From Craterostigma plantagineum (lineage: Eukaryota > Streptophyta > Magnoliopsida > Lamiales > Linderniaceae), in assembly GCA_027422505.1 (NCBI GenBank), contig JAPQWV010000409.1, positions 372,001-436,000 on the forward strand: 64,000 nt of DNA, read 5' to 3'. Below the pieces are notes generated by a model that did not search any database, was not told where the DNA came from, and worked only from the letters and a program-made list of their open reading frames with translations. Position 1 is the stretch's first letter; every line of letters begins with the position of its first letter. Of the stretch, positions 13,460-26,382 are shown piece by piece. Position numbers and translations under genes: made by a program.

Positions 13460-14266
13460 CTTATCTCAAGAAAACGAAGTGCTTCTTTCTCCTCGACGAC
13501 GAGAGAGCTGGAAATCTTTCTCTTATTCTCTGTTATTACAATAATGGCGTACTCTGTGTGTGAAAACTTGGAAAAAGAAGATGGTGAAATACTTCTTGCA
13601 CAACTAACTACATACGTTTTCTCCGAGAAAGAACTATTTAACTTTATAATTGCATGCATTATCGAAGATCACTGAAAAAGAAGAGGCCACCCGCATTTAT
13701 AGGTTGATTGCATTGCGAAGAATGTGAGTTACGTTTTTTTTTTCTTCTAATTTTCATCTCAAGATTTAAGAAAAATACTTCCTTTTTATATTTTCTTTCC
13801 GATTTATATAATCTGTGTTCTGTATTGGCTACTGAGGCGCAAACAAGGCCTTGACCAGAACTCTTGCATTGGCATAGATTCATTCAGTAAATATTTGTAT
13901 ATTCTGTCTTTGTAATAAATCTTCACATGCTTTGATGCATGCAAACCTTTTCGTGATTCTGGTTTAGGTTTTCGACATTCTCCATCTTAATTATCTCCAC
14001 ATTGTTAAATCATCTCATCGTTTTCTCTCTTTTTTTCATTTTCCTGTAAAAATTATTACAACCTCGCTAAATTCCTCTTGTTGAAAGATCATCCTTCATA
14101 TATCCATTTGTGGGACTGCATATAATTCTCTCTGTGTTCGACAAAAGAAGAAAGTAAGCAAGAGTTGTTCCTTGGCCCTCATTTACATCAGATTCTGCCA
14201 TGAGATTGCAGAGGCCAAAGATCGATCATATCTAACAATCCAAGTACAAAAATCTTCGGCAAAAGC
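13112..14266. other. intergenic with long AG microsatellite
   Basis: No supported gene. Frames across 13330-13680 are artefacts of the AG repeat. A 43-codon frame from about 13543 has no recognisable relatives. The rest is AT-rich promoter-type DNA before the kinase gene. Confidence 0.5.
13375..13457. repeat. (AG)n microsatellite, about 41 units
   Basis: Uninterrupted AG dinucleotide run of about 83 bp. It is preceded by GGAT and followed by AAGCTTATC. It is likely length-polymorphic. Confidence 0.95.
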
Positions 14267-16751
14267 ATGGGTTCGATTTGTTCAAGAGGATCAGAGGTCA
14301 ACGATTACGTAGCAGAAACAGAGATCGAACAAATCGAGGCAACGAAGCCCCAGCATGTACATGTAATAGCTCCCTTAAACAGAGAGGAGATCGTAGTAGG
14401 AATCCCCAAGAACGAAGGCTCCTTCCACGCAAGATCGAAGACATCCTTGGAATCAAACAACTCAAATCCCACCATCCCTACAACGATCGTCGAAGAAAAC
14501 AGCAACACGATAATCATCGAAAGGCCTAAAAATGGCCATATCAGAGGTACAACCATGGATTTGGGAGGCGTGGCGAGGATCGTCAGCATGCCCCATGGCT
14601 CCAAGGCTGAACAGGTCGCCGCTGGCTGGCCTTCGTGGCTCGCTTCGGTCGCAGGCGAAGCTGTCAAGGGTTGGGTCCCACGAAGCGCCGACTCTTTCCA
14701 AAAGATCAACAAAGTCAGCATTTTTTTTTCTGGCGATTCTTACTCCATATATCATCTTCGCTGGTTATTGCCCTGCCCTTAAAAAAAGTTTCTTTCCTTT
14801 GCAGATTGGCCAAGGAACTTACAGCAGCGTTTACATGGCCCGCGATCTAAAGACAGACAAAATTGTGGCAATGAAGAAGGTGAGGTTCGTCAACATGGAC
14901 CCCGAGAGCGTGTGTTTCATGGCAAGGGAGATACTCATACTTCGAAGGTTAGACCACCTTAATGTAATGAAGCTCGAAGCCATCGTGACTTCAAGAATTT
15001 CTGGAAGCTTGTACCTTGTGTTCGAATACATGGAACACGATCTTACGGGCCTTTTAGCATCACCAGCCGTCAAATTCACAGAATCCCAGGTAGTGCTTTG
15101 ATCTTTCTTCTTCTTGAGCCATGCTATGCTATGACCTCCATTTTTCGATTATTACCATCCCATGATTTGACTTCAGATTAAATGCTACATGCAACAATTA
15201 CTGAGAGGGCTGCAGCACTGCCACGGCCGAGGCGTTCTCCATAGAGATATTAAGGGCTCGAATCTTCTGCTCGACAACAATGGGAACCTCAAAATTGGAG
15301 ACTTTGGCCTGGCCACGACTTACGAGCCCGGCCAGAAGCAGCCACTGACTAGCCGCGTGGTGACTCTATGGTACAGAGCGCCCGAGCTTTTGCTGGGCGC
15401 GACTGAGTATGGAGAGGCGATCGATTTATGGAGCGTTGGATGTATTCTCGCCGAACTGTTTGCTGGTAAACCGATCATGCCTGGGAGAACAGAGGTACTC
15501 TGTTTTTTTCTACTCTGAAGGTCTTCCTACCAGTCTGTGAAGGCAAATGATGTAATGACAAAAGTGTTTTTCTGCGGTTTTAGGTGGAGCAAATGCACAA
15601 GATATTCAAGCTATGCGGCTCGCCGTCAGATAAGTATTGGAGGAAAACCAAAAAATTACCGCACGCCACTAGTTTCAAGTCGCACGTTTACAAGCGCCGT
15701 GTGGCTGATACGTTCAGGGATTTTCCTCCGTCCGCTTTGGCCCTAATAGAGAAGCTCCTATCTATCGACCCTGAAGAAAGGGGTACTGCTTCTTCTGCAC
15801 TTGAAAGCGAGGTAAAAAACCAACTGTTATTTACCATAATATGGGCAAAAGATTCGCCTTTTAGTGCGTGTCCCCTTTGAATTTGATCTCTGTTTCATGG
15901 TTTTCCCCAGTTCTTCAGATCAAAGCCTCTGCCCTGCGACCCCTCCAGCCTGCCAAAGTATTCTCCGAGTAAGGAATTCGACGCCAAGATTCGAGAGGAA
16001 GAAGCAAGAAGGTAAGCTTGGTAGGCGCATGAATTGCAGTTTCTACAGAATATTTACGTAAGACCCCTCTGTCATCCCAGGAGAAAAGCAGAGAGCGTCA
16101 AAGGTCGAGGCCCTGGGCAGGAAAAAGTTGACTCGAAGAAATCATCTTGCATGCCTGAGGTACAGGGAACGTCGAATAAATGCACAAGTTATAAGTACAA
16201 TCCACTCGAGGATAGTGGGACGGGCTTCCCTATCGAGCCACGCCGGGGAAATTCAAAGGGCGGATTTTCTCACTCTAACTCGGTGATTCACCCCAGCACT
16301 TTAGAACATTCTTGGACTAAGCTGTCAAAGGATGGCTCGCTTCGTTCGGGCCCGTCGAGGACGCTGAGCTCATCTCAACACGGCGGCGGGCAACTGCTCA
16401 GAAGGCAGAGCTCTCAAGTGCGTCGGCCTGTAATAGATTCAGACCATCATTCCAAGGATGTTGCTGCTGCCCCAGTTTCGGCTTCTAATCATGAATCTGT
16501 GGTCTGTTCTCAGACCTAGCTTCATTTCTTTTTATTTCACATCCACGAAACAGTGTTTTTCTCAACTTCATTGAGAAAAAAACATGCCTTGATTTCAGGG
16601 ATTCGTACCGAAGAGAAATAGGATACTCTTCTCTGGGCCTCTTATGCCTCCAGGCGGGAACATGGAAGAAATGTTAAAAGAACACGAGAGGCAAATCCAA
16701 GAGGCCGTGCGCAAGGCCAGGACGAAGAAGAACTGCTACGATCAAGATTGA
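14267..16751 (+). CDS. CDKC-like Ser/Thr protein kinase with N-myristoylation signal (At1g54610 type)
   Basis: Seven exons (14267-14713, 14805-15089, 15177-15494, 15584-15811, 15911-16011, 16081-16501, 16599-16751) give 650 residues. The N-terminus MGSICSRGS fits N-myristoylation and nearby palmitoylation, typical of this plant clade. Kinase features in order: glycine loop IGQGTYSSVY (residue ~150), catalytic lysine in VAMKKV (~173), helix-C segment DPESVCFMAREI in place of PSTAIRE, catalytic loop HRDIKGSN (Asp ~268), DFG (~286), and the activation-end WYRAPELLLG. A ~200-residue Ser/Arg-rich tail follows and ends with EEMLKEHERQIQEAVRKAR. Known relatives are membrane-associated CDK-like kinases. 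Cyclin dependence is unproven here. Confidence 0.9.
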
Positions 16752-17201
16752 TTTCCGTCGTAGCTGCTTACTTACGACAAAACTCTGACTAGCTTTAAGG
16801 GGTAAAAATTAAAAAACCGAGAAAACGTAATGCAATCTGATCTATGTATATATTCAGTCTATTACTCAGCTGTTGTCTCGTCGTAGCTTTCGAGTTGCTT
16901 TCTACTTCTGATTGTACTGTTTTGTTAGCCTGACTTGCGCCACCTCAGCCGAGAATTTGCAGAGTCCTTGTATACTGCGTGGCTCTTCCACTACTTCCGA
17001 CCTAATCTGTTAAATATCAAAATGCATGAAAACATAAGCATTGAATTGCATCTCGTAAGAAGTAAAAGCCACATAGAAACCTTCAGTTTTACATGGAGGA
17101 GGAATACATAAGTACATAGATACATTATCTAGCAACCCTCAATACTTCTTAGGGTAAATCATATATTCTATACATTTAGCGGCAGGGCTTTGATACTGTA
17201 A
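16752..17201. other. intergenic between convergent genes
   Basis: 3' flanks of the kinase (+) and the DUF179 gene (-). Nothing else is recognised. Confidence 0.4.
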
Positions 17202-18672
17202 CTAGAAGTCTTGCTTGGGCTTGCGGCTCAATTCTGAGTAGTGGCCGCCCATCAGTCGCAGAATCTCTTCCCACAAACCCTCGGAGGACGAACTTTGAGA
17301 AGCTTCGAATATTAGGTTAGGGCTACAAGCAGCAACATACCAGTAATCAGATTCGATCTCCTCCATCAACTGATCGAATAGCCAACCTGCGTATCCCATG
17401 AAGAATCTGAAATCTTGGGGCCCGAGTGCTCCCTTCTTCACCAGCGCCGAAGCTTCGTCCAGACTATTTCGAGAGCCAAAGTACACGCCGGGGATTACCT
17501 CTTCGAAGCAGGGACTAAACTTAGTGCTTTCGCCACTTCCCATCAAGAACATGCTGGCGTCGAGGGGCCCACCAAAATGCAAAGGGCAGTCAGAGAACGT
17601 AGTGGCAAGTTCGGTGTTCGAGGGATTCATGTGTTTCATTTTCTTTTGAAGTGGACGGCTAATCACCACCCCGAATGGACCTTCCTGGGGATTCCTCGTC
17701 CCACACCTGAGTAGAAGAACTACAGTGCGCTCGAATTCGCGGACTCCGTCGAGCTTTTCGGTGGCGACGAGGAGGCATCCGTTCTCTGGGGTAGAAATAG
17801 GGTGTGCCCACTTAAGGGGAAGGGTTGTTGCTTCCTTGGGTGCTTCGCTGAGGCCAGATTCTGCTTTTTCAGCCTGACAATATATTACATCATAAGACAT
17901 ACTCAAGACGAATTTTCTTGTTCATCTGTATTATGGAAAGGAGACCATTGTACATAGTACCTTTTCCTGATAGTAAAGAAGTGCCCTGAACTCCCTCCAA
18001 TCCAAGGGCTTCAACGGCGACTTGTGTGCGCCCACGTCGCCAGATTTGTTGCTCCCCGAAGAAGCGTTATTTCCTTTGAGACCATCTCCGTGATCTTTCA
18101 CGTGATCGCTGTTTTCTGCAGAGACAAAGCTCGAAGGTTGAAGCAAAACGCATGGTGGTAACAAGCAATGGCAATCGTCTATCGCAAATATACTATTGAG
18201 TTTCACGAAAGTAAAACTTGCCGAGACAGAGAGGACAGCAGCAGACAGATAAAAGATCATGATTTCAGGGATTCATTAATTCCAATAACATATCACAACA
18301 CCAGGACAACATAATTCGTCAGCTATAATATTAACCAATGAATAGGTCTCTAACTCAGCCCACTGTGTCACCTTGAACAAGCGATAGCCTTTAAGTAACA
18401 GAAAAGGTTGCTCAGATCGAGAACTAAATTTTACCCGAGTTAGGAGACGATGAATTAGAACTCGAATTACTGGAATTCCCATGGTTCTTTTTCCCCACAG
18501 CTTTGACTATGGCCGATCGATATCTGAGGTAACCCCAGAGAGATCCGTTCCTGGAAACCCGAATGTCCAAATTCATCGATTTGCTCCTCCAATTCAAGGA
18601 AAAGGGCCTCTCCGAAAATGAATTTCCGAGGGAGAAGCCGTTGCCTTTCGGGCGAACGCACCGCACATCCAT
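17202..18672 (-). CDS. DUF179 / YqgE-AlgH family protein, probably plastid-targeted
   Basis: Three exons on the minus strand (18672-18435, 18115-17961, 17873-17202) encode 354 residues. The first ~80 residues are basic and Ser/Asn-rich, like a chloroplast transit peptide. The DUF179 (UPF0301) domain occupies the last ~190 residues. Its landmarks are GCLLVATEKLDG, ERTVVLLLRCG, GPFGVVISRPL, HFGGPLD and FFMGYAGW. The biochemical function of this bacterial-derived family is unknown. The gene lies tail-to-tail with the kinase. I recall the same pairing in Arabidopsis (At1g33770/At1g33780), which supports the call but needs checking. Confidence 0.85.
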
Positions 18673-19257
18673 CCTTATCACGACAAGAGCTAAATAAATG
18701 GATTCAAAATTCTTCTCCTTCAAAGCTTTCTACTTCGATCTGAAGACGAAACGAAGCGAAGGACGAGAGATGGAATATGCTGAGTGACAATTTTGATTTT
18801 GGGTGAGGTGAGATAATACGAAATCAGCCGAGTGAAGTGATGCCCACTCCACTCCCATCCATCCGATGAAGCTGGCGGGCTTAGGTTAGCACAAAACGAC
18901 GATGGAAATCTTATCGTGCGCCTACTCATTTGCGGGGCCCATGATTTGATCTCTTTAATCTCGTCGTTGAATCTATTTATCTCGTTTTCGTCGAAATGTA
19001 AGGCCTTCAACAAAGTTAACCGATTTTCCGAAATTGAGAAATGTAACAAATATCAACTATATCGGGACAATAGTCCAATAATCAACATCATGGATGTGCC
19101 TAAATCTATCAAACCCAATTCAATTCTTCACTTTTGAGTCTTGATAATCAGGAAATTGAATAAAATACTTCTGAAAAACAGCCCGTTCTTTGTTTTCCAC
19201 AAACGAGAATAAACAAGTGAATTACGGGGCTTGACGTTAATCTCTAGTTTTAACTTA
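18673..19257. other. upstream flank of DUF179 gene
   Basis: AT-rich DNA between the DUF179 start and the transposon target duplication. No gene is recognised. Confidence 0.4.
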
Positions 19258-19266
19258 TTTATTAAA
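19258..19266. repeat. left 9-bp target site duplication TTTATTAAA
   Basis: TTTATTAAA directly precedes the left terminus GGGGCAATTACGG. It is repeated exactly at 23528-23536 after the right terminus. A 9-bp duplication is the hallmark of Mutator-superfamily insertion. Confidence 0.85.
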
Positions 19267-19939
19267 GGGGCAATTACGGATCAGGCCCTAGAAAAGTTTT
19301 AATTTAATGATCAGACCCTGTCAGAATAATCTTTAGTTTAAAGGACCAGTTTTTTAAAAAATTCAAAGGTAAAGGCCCAAACTATATTTTTACTAAAATA
19401 CCCTTCGTAAAGGGTTCTCTGAAGTGGTATTCGACGCGATATTTATGTTACATAGATCTGACGACTTGTTACCGTAATAACCAAACACGTTACTTTAAAC
19501 TGATAAAATGTTACTTCCCGATAGTAAACTGTTTTTTTATGCATTTTTATATATATTCGGCTAATCGAAACCCAGTTTTCGCGGAATCGAGCACAATCGA
19601 CTACCCCATCAACCAATCAATTTCAATGTGTTCACGTAGGATTTATCTGATATTGCTGAAGTACGATGTATGAATTTTGATGAATTTTATACGGTTTGAA
19701 ATTCGAGAAAAAACGGGCCAAATCGAACTATATTTTCGTAGCAATTGCAGCTAATCTTTGTGTATTCGAGGTACCCATCGTTTGGGCATTTCATAGGCTC
19801 TGTCAATTTTGAACAATCGTCACCTCATCAATTTTGAAACGTACGTTGTGTGAAAGTGGTCGTATGGAAGGCATAGATTCATCTGGAATAAGTGTTACTA
19901 TTTTATGCATTCTTGTTACTGATTTATGTTTTCGTGTTA

Positions 19940-20520
19940 TAAACGTACGAACAAAGTGTATCATGATACAAAAGGTAACTTATAATCGATTTGGTCATTT
20001 TTGGTATATTATGACCTAATTTTGTTTCTCAAAAGTATTGTTGTGGTATTTTGCTTAACGGACCTGTTTCGATAATATTTGGCACAGAACTGTTACTTCA
20101 TGAAATAGAAACGTTACTTGGATTTTCTAAGATGGTATATTATGATGTATTTTTGTTTTAAGCATCGATGTGTTATTTTATTTTTCTTAGCAGACCTGTT
20201 ACGATAATTTGGGGTTCTTAATTGTTACTACCTCAAAAGTTACTTGGAATATCCGAAGTGGTATATTCTGATCTCCTTTTGTTTTTCATAAGTATTGATA
20301 TGGTATTTTATTAGCAGACTGTTTCGATAATTTGGCATGGAACTGTTACTATATGAAATCGAACCGTTACTTTTTTTTTTATCTGAAGTGTTATACTACG
20401 GCCTACTTTGGTTTGCATATGTATTGATGTGGTATGTTTTGTAGCAGACCTGTTTCGATTTATTTGACGTGGAACTGTTACTAAATAAAACAGAAGTGTT
20501 ACTTGTTCTAACGAAAGTGT
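19940..20520. repeat. ~128-bp tandem repeats inside the Mutator-like element
   Basis: At least four degenerate copies, marked by a (C)AGACCTGTTTCGATAATTT block at about 20061, 20192, 20315 and 20446. Each unit carries two GTTACT-type motifs and one or two TGGTATATT-type motifs. Confidence 0.75.
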
Positions 20521-20602
20521 TACTAAAAGTACATGAGTTGTTACTAAATAAACAATAAACATTACTGTGGATTTGAGGGATTTGGGGATTTGAGCGGAAT
20601 TT

Positions 20603-21055
20603 GGGGATTTACGATACATGGTAAATTTTGGGCGGGATTTGTGGATTTGGGCGGGATTTGGGGATTTGGGCTGGATTTGGGATTTTGGCAATATGGTATC
20701 GGGCCGTGTTACTAAAAACTATTTAACTGTTATCAGTTACTTAAATTATGTTACTGAACGTTGTTTACGTGTTACAAATTACTGCCGTTATCGTACTGGG
20801 GTTTAGGGTTATGTGTTTATGGAGATTGGTGGCATTCGCAACAATAAACCCAAGCTGTAAACATGTTAATGCTCCAAAAGATATGGGTTTTAAACGGATT
20901 TACGATACATGGTAAATTTTGGGCGGGATTTGTGGATTTGAGCGGGATTTGGGGATTTTGGCAATATGGTATCGAGCCGTGTTACTAAAAGCTATTTAAC
21001 TGTTACCGGTTACTTAAATTATGTTACTGAACGTTGTTTATGTGTTACAAATTGC
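20603..21055. repeat. duplicated ~170-bp block
   Basis: The segment at about 20603-20784 (starting GATTTACGATACATGG) recurs at about 20896-21055 with small changes. The first copy has an extra GGGCGGGATTTGG-type subrepeat. Confidence 0.75.
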
Positions 21056-21918
21056 TGGCTCGTTTCACTATCATCCACCTTCATCGAACAATGTGGCTTT
21101 TAAAGGAATTTGGTGTGATAAATGGATCAAATCATACATTTAAAAGTTGTTAATCTTGTAAATCTCGATCAATGTGCATTTACGAACGAAATTAATCGAA
21201 TTAGTAATGTGGTACTGGAAACCTATTATGTGGTATCATAATCTGTAAACACGTTATTCGCTAGGTTTACATTGTTATTTTATAGCAAACATGTAGTATT
21301 ACATGCGGGCAATCTGGTACTGGTGACGATAACGAACCATCCTGTTAAAATTCCTTAACAAATAACTTCGAGAATGTATCAAATACAGATTTACAACATA
21401 TAAATGATATTTGTGGTTTAATTTTAAACTTTGAATACGTTTGTGATAAAATTCGTAATGTTATGTCTCATTAAAAGAGATACTAGTGTATGTTGTGAAG
21501 GAATAGCTATATTTATACATGATATTTTATCTCAACTTTCACATATTGATATCAACATTCGCAAAACGTGTCTTTTAAAGAAATTTTGTGATTTAGCTTC
21601 ATCATATCATCTATTTCTATGAATGTCAATCTTATATAACCGAACGAAATGAATTTATGAACGAAATTTAATCGAAATAGTAATGTGGCATTGATTAGCT
21701 ATTCTGTGGTACTTGTAGCTACAAATTTGTTATAAATCTTGCGTATATTGTTATTTTTTATCAGATATGTGGTACTATTTGCAGGCAATGTGTTATTGTA
21801 CTGTTAATATCTCTGACATTCTAGAAACTCCTAGAATGTTCTTAACGAAATGATACCCAAATTGCGTGAATTGTTACTCAGAATAAAGAAAATGTTACCA
21901 ACCAACTTTTTATTGGCA

Positions 21919-22860
21919 AACGTGTTATTTACGGGTAACGAGTCGTTATTAATTTCTCATTATATGTTACGTTTTGCGGATATATTTGTTATGAATATCT
22001 AGACATATGGTATTATTGTTCCACGAATTGTTACCCAGAAAGCATGAAGTGTTATTCAGTGACCATTTTAATTAGCAAACGTTTACCACTTAGATCTCAT
22101 CAAAATTCTTCATTATTCCATGATTAACATCAATAATTGTCGTCGATAACTAAGGTCCATGATGAAATTGTGTCGAATTTACATTATTCGGTCATTAAAC
22201 TCGAGATTTCACCGTATTAAACGTATGTTTGGAGCATTCGTGCTTTATGAATCTCGAAAATTCTCTTTAATTATGAAGACCCATGAAAAATCGAAGCCAA
22301 TACAACGTTTGCTGTTAGTAACGTCGAGATTGGATCGAATTTCAAACATGAATTTTTCAGCTTATTAAACGTATGTTTTTTCAGCTTAAAACCATTATTT
22401 TGGGGGCACTAAACATGTGTTATTTACGGGTGACGGGTCGTTATTATTTTCTCACTATATGTTCGTTTTGCCGAAATATTTGTTATAAACATCAAGACAT
22501 ATGGTATTATTGTTCCAAGAATTGTTACCCAGAAAGCATGAAGTGTTATTCAGTAACCATTTTAATTAGCAAACGTCCGCTTAGATCTCATCAAAATTCT
22601 TCATTATTCCATGATTAACAACAATAATTATTGTCGATAACTAAGGCCCATGATGAAATTGTGTCGAATTTACATTATCTGGTCATTAAAGTCGAGATTT
22701 CACCGTATTAAATGAAATTTCCGAATTGTGTGTGAAGCTTTTGTGCTTTATGAACTTCGAAAATTCTCTTTGAGTATGAAGACCCATTAAAAATTGAAGC
22801 TGGTACAACTTTGTGCTGTTAGTAACGTCGAGATTGGATCAAATTTGGAACATGAATTTC
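21919..22860. repeat. duplicated ~450-bp block
   Basis: About 21919-22365 and 22410-22860 are near-copies. Shared stretches include GTGTTATTTACGGGT, CATATGGTATTATTGTTCCA, GAATTGTTACCCAGAAAGC and CTTAGATCTCATCAAAATTC. Confidence 0.8.
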
Positions 22861-23527
22861 TTCTTTCGATCGATTGAGTGTAAGGAATGTGTTATTGCAG
22901 GAAGCGGTATTATTTTTGAATGATATGTTACTTTTGCAACATGATTTGTTATTTATTAAAAGAAACGTGATATTTTCTGCTATACGGAAAACATTTATTT
23001 TCTCACAATTAACGTCACTAATATCTGAAATTTATCAACACTTATGATCAAATTAACGATAATTTCACCTTATATCATCACAATCGTGGAGATATCTTCG
23101 GGTCTTATATCATCACATTTATATTCAAGTATTTTTTTCGTCGATTTGGCATATGTCGAGTTAAATATGCATCATTTAGGTATTTTCGTCTGATTTATTC
23201 GTTTATTAGTATTGGTATATTATAATTGATAAAGTTATTACAAAATATATGCGATATTGTAGTCAATACAGACAATTTGTTATCCAAATGAATGAGAGTG
23301 TTTTTTTTAAGCCCAAAACTGTTATAATTATCTCGACAGCTGTAACGGATCATTTAGGTATCCTGTGGTAAATTTCGCATATGTCAGGGATATTTATGTC
23401 TTTTTGCAGCCTTTAGGTAGTTTTCACTGAACTTTTCAAAAACTAGGTCCTTTAGCCTAAATCAAATTCAAGTGGGGCCTGAACCCAAACTTAAATATGC
23501 TATTGGGGCCTGAACTTTAATTAACCC

Positions 23528-23536
23528 TTTATTAAA
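23528..23536. repeat. right 9-bp target site duplication TTTATTAAA
   Basis: Exact match to 19258-19266, directly after the right terminus ...AATTAACCC. Confidence 0.85.
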
Positions 23537-23739
23537 TCGAGTTAACGTTCGTCTAGATGATAAGTCAAAGTGTTTTTGTAAAAAAAGATAGTATTATTAA
23601 TAGTATATGTAAAAATTACAATAGCAATTATAATTGATGCCAATAACAATAAAATAAACAAACGAACGAAGAAAAGTCGAATGCACAAGCACCACCCTCC
23701 TCGAATCACTCAATCGTCAACCATGCATGAAAACCCGAT

Positions 23740-25241
<1,502 letters not shown>

Positions 25242-26382
25242 TCTTGAACTGTGTAATAGAAAGGTATGTTTAACTGTAAAACGAGAAAAACTGTTGCTCG
25301 ATCTTTTGTTTTTTTCCTAGTACGATCGTTCAATGTATGAGTACTCCAAGGGGCGTTTGCATGGGGCTTATATAGAGGAATTGGATGAGTAGCAACGTTT
25401 GAAAAATATATCACCCTTTTCTAATTATCTGCTTTATAATATTTAAGCGCACTTGGAAAACCACGTGCTCCCTATTTTCGTCAACAGTCAAGGTTTAGCA
25501 ATTGTTTGATTTTTTCATTGTGTTCCCATTCATTCGTAGTGAAGTTCTCTGATGGGACTTGTAAATCGTAGTGGAATGTTCTTAATTGTCATTACAACTT
25601 AAATGAATAGATAATAATGTAATTAAATTACGCACCAAACTTGACGTTAATCTCTCTATATATTATCTCTTCCATCAGGTCAAAGCTTGTCCAAAGACTT
25701 CCACTGGCAGATTAACGGATAAGATACGCTCGCGCGTTTCTTTAGAATGAAATAGTGAAGTCTCAAATTGCGGTCAAAACCCGAAAAAAGGGTTACAATT
25801 TATATACATTAAATATAGTTTACACTTCTAATTTCCATCAAGAATATATGTTTCGTGGAAATTAAAAAGAAACGAAAATGCGATTGAATGCGTTTCATGG
25901 CTTTTTATTCAACAGTCAAGGCGTTATAATATCAAAATATGAGGACTTAGAATCACGATGCATGAATGACGACGGACACTCGCAGACGACTGCTGACCCA
26001 TTTGGCAAATTGAATATTTCCCTTGGAAAGCTTCGTGACAAGTTCATTTACGAAATAAAACGCAAAATATTCCAAAGCCCCAACCCAAGTCGAAATAAAT
26101 AACTTTATTTCATTACCCAAAGCTATGTTGATGGTCAATCAAGAAAACCTGCTATATTTGAATGCACACGCAAGTTTACTTTGGGCAACGACTTGAAAAA
26201 TATAGTAAACATTGGCAAATCAAGATTCTTATTCGATGGCTTAATTTCTCCCAACTGTTTTAGCATCCCAAAAAGATAATAGAATCACAAAAAGAACAAC
26301 AATTAAAAACAGGTTCTGGTCATGAACTCAGTATAGATATATTTCCTTCATCACAGAACAAGTGTTGAGATTGTTATTTTTG
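25242..26382. other. intergenic; OPR promoter on the right strand
   Basis: Upstream of the OPR-like gene and 3' flank of eEF1B-gamma. On the minus strand a TATATAAG box occupies 25367-25374, correctly placed for the OPR-like gene. Nothing else is recognised. Confidence 0.45.
25367..25374 (-). promoter_or_regulatory. TATA box of the OPR-like gene
   Basis: TATATAAG on the minus strand within CTCTATATAAGCCCC, about 125 bp before the start codon. Confidence 0.55.

Larger units (their letters stand above)
19267..23527. mobile_element. non-autonomous Mutator-like element, 4.26 kb
   Basis: The left end (GGGGCAATTACGGATCAGG...) and the reverse complement of the right end (GGGTTAATTAAAGTTCAGG...) align over about 100 bp. 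They share TCAGGCCC and an inner AAAGGACC(T)AGTTTTT block. Perfect 9-bp duplications flank the element. No transposase or other coding frame is recognisable inside. The interior is AT-rich and made of tandem and dispersed duplications carrying many GTTAC, GTTAT and GGTAT motifs. The GATCAGACCCTGTCAGAA stretch near the left end also occurs in the element at 56.2 kb, so the two are related. It is probably mobilised in trans. Confidence 0.82.

Noticed and set aside
13330..13675. Three overlapping reading frames across the AG microsatellite
   Set aside because: They encode only Arg-Glu or Leu-Ser runs from the repeat and have no flanking coding signal.
19267..23527. Helitron or LTR retrotransposon origin for the AT-rich block
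   Set aside because: Inverted (not direct) termini and a 9-bp duplication fit a Mutator-type DNA element; there is no TC...CTRR end, primer-binding site or polymerase.
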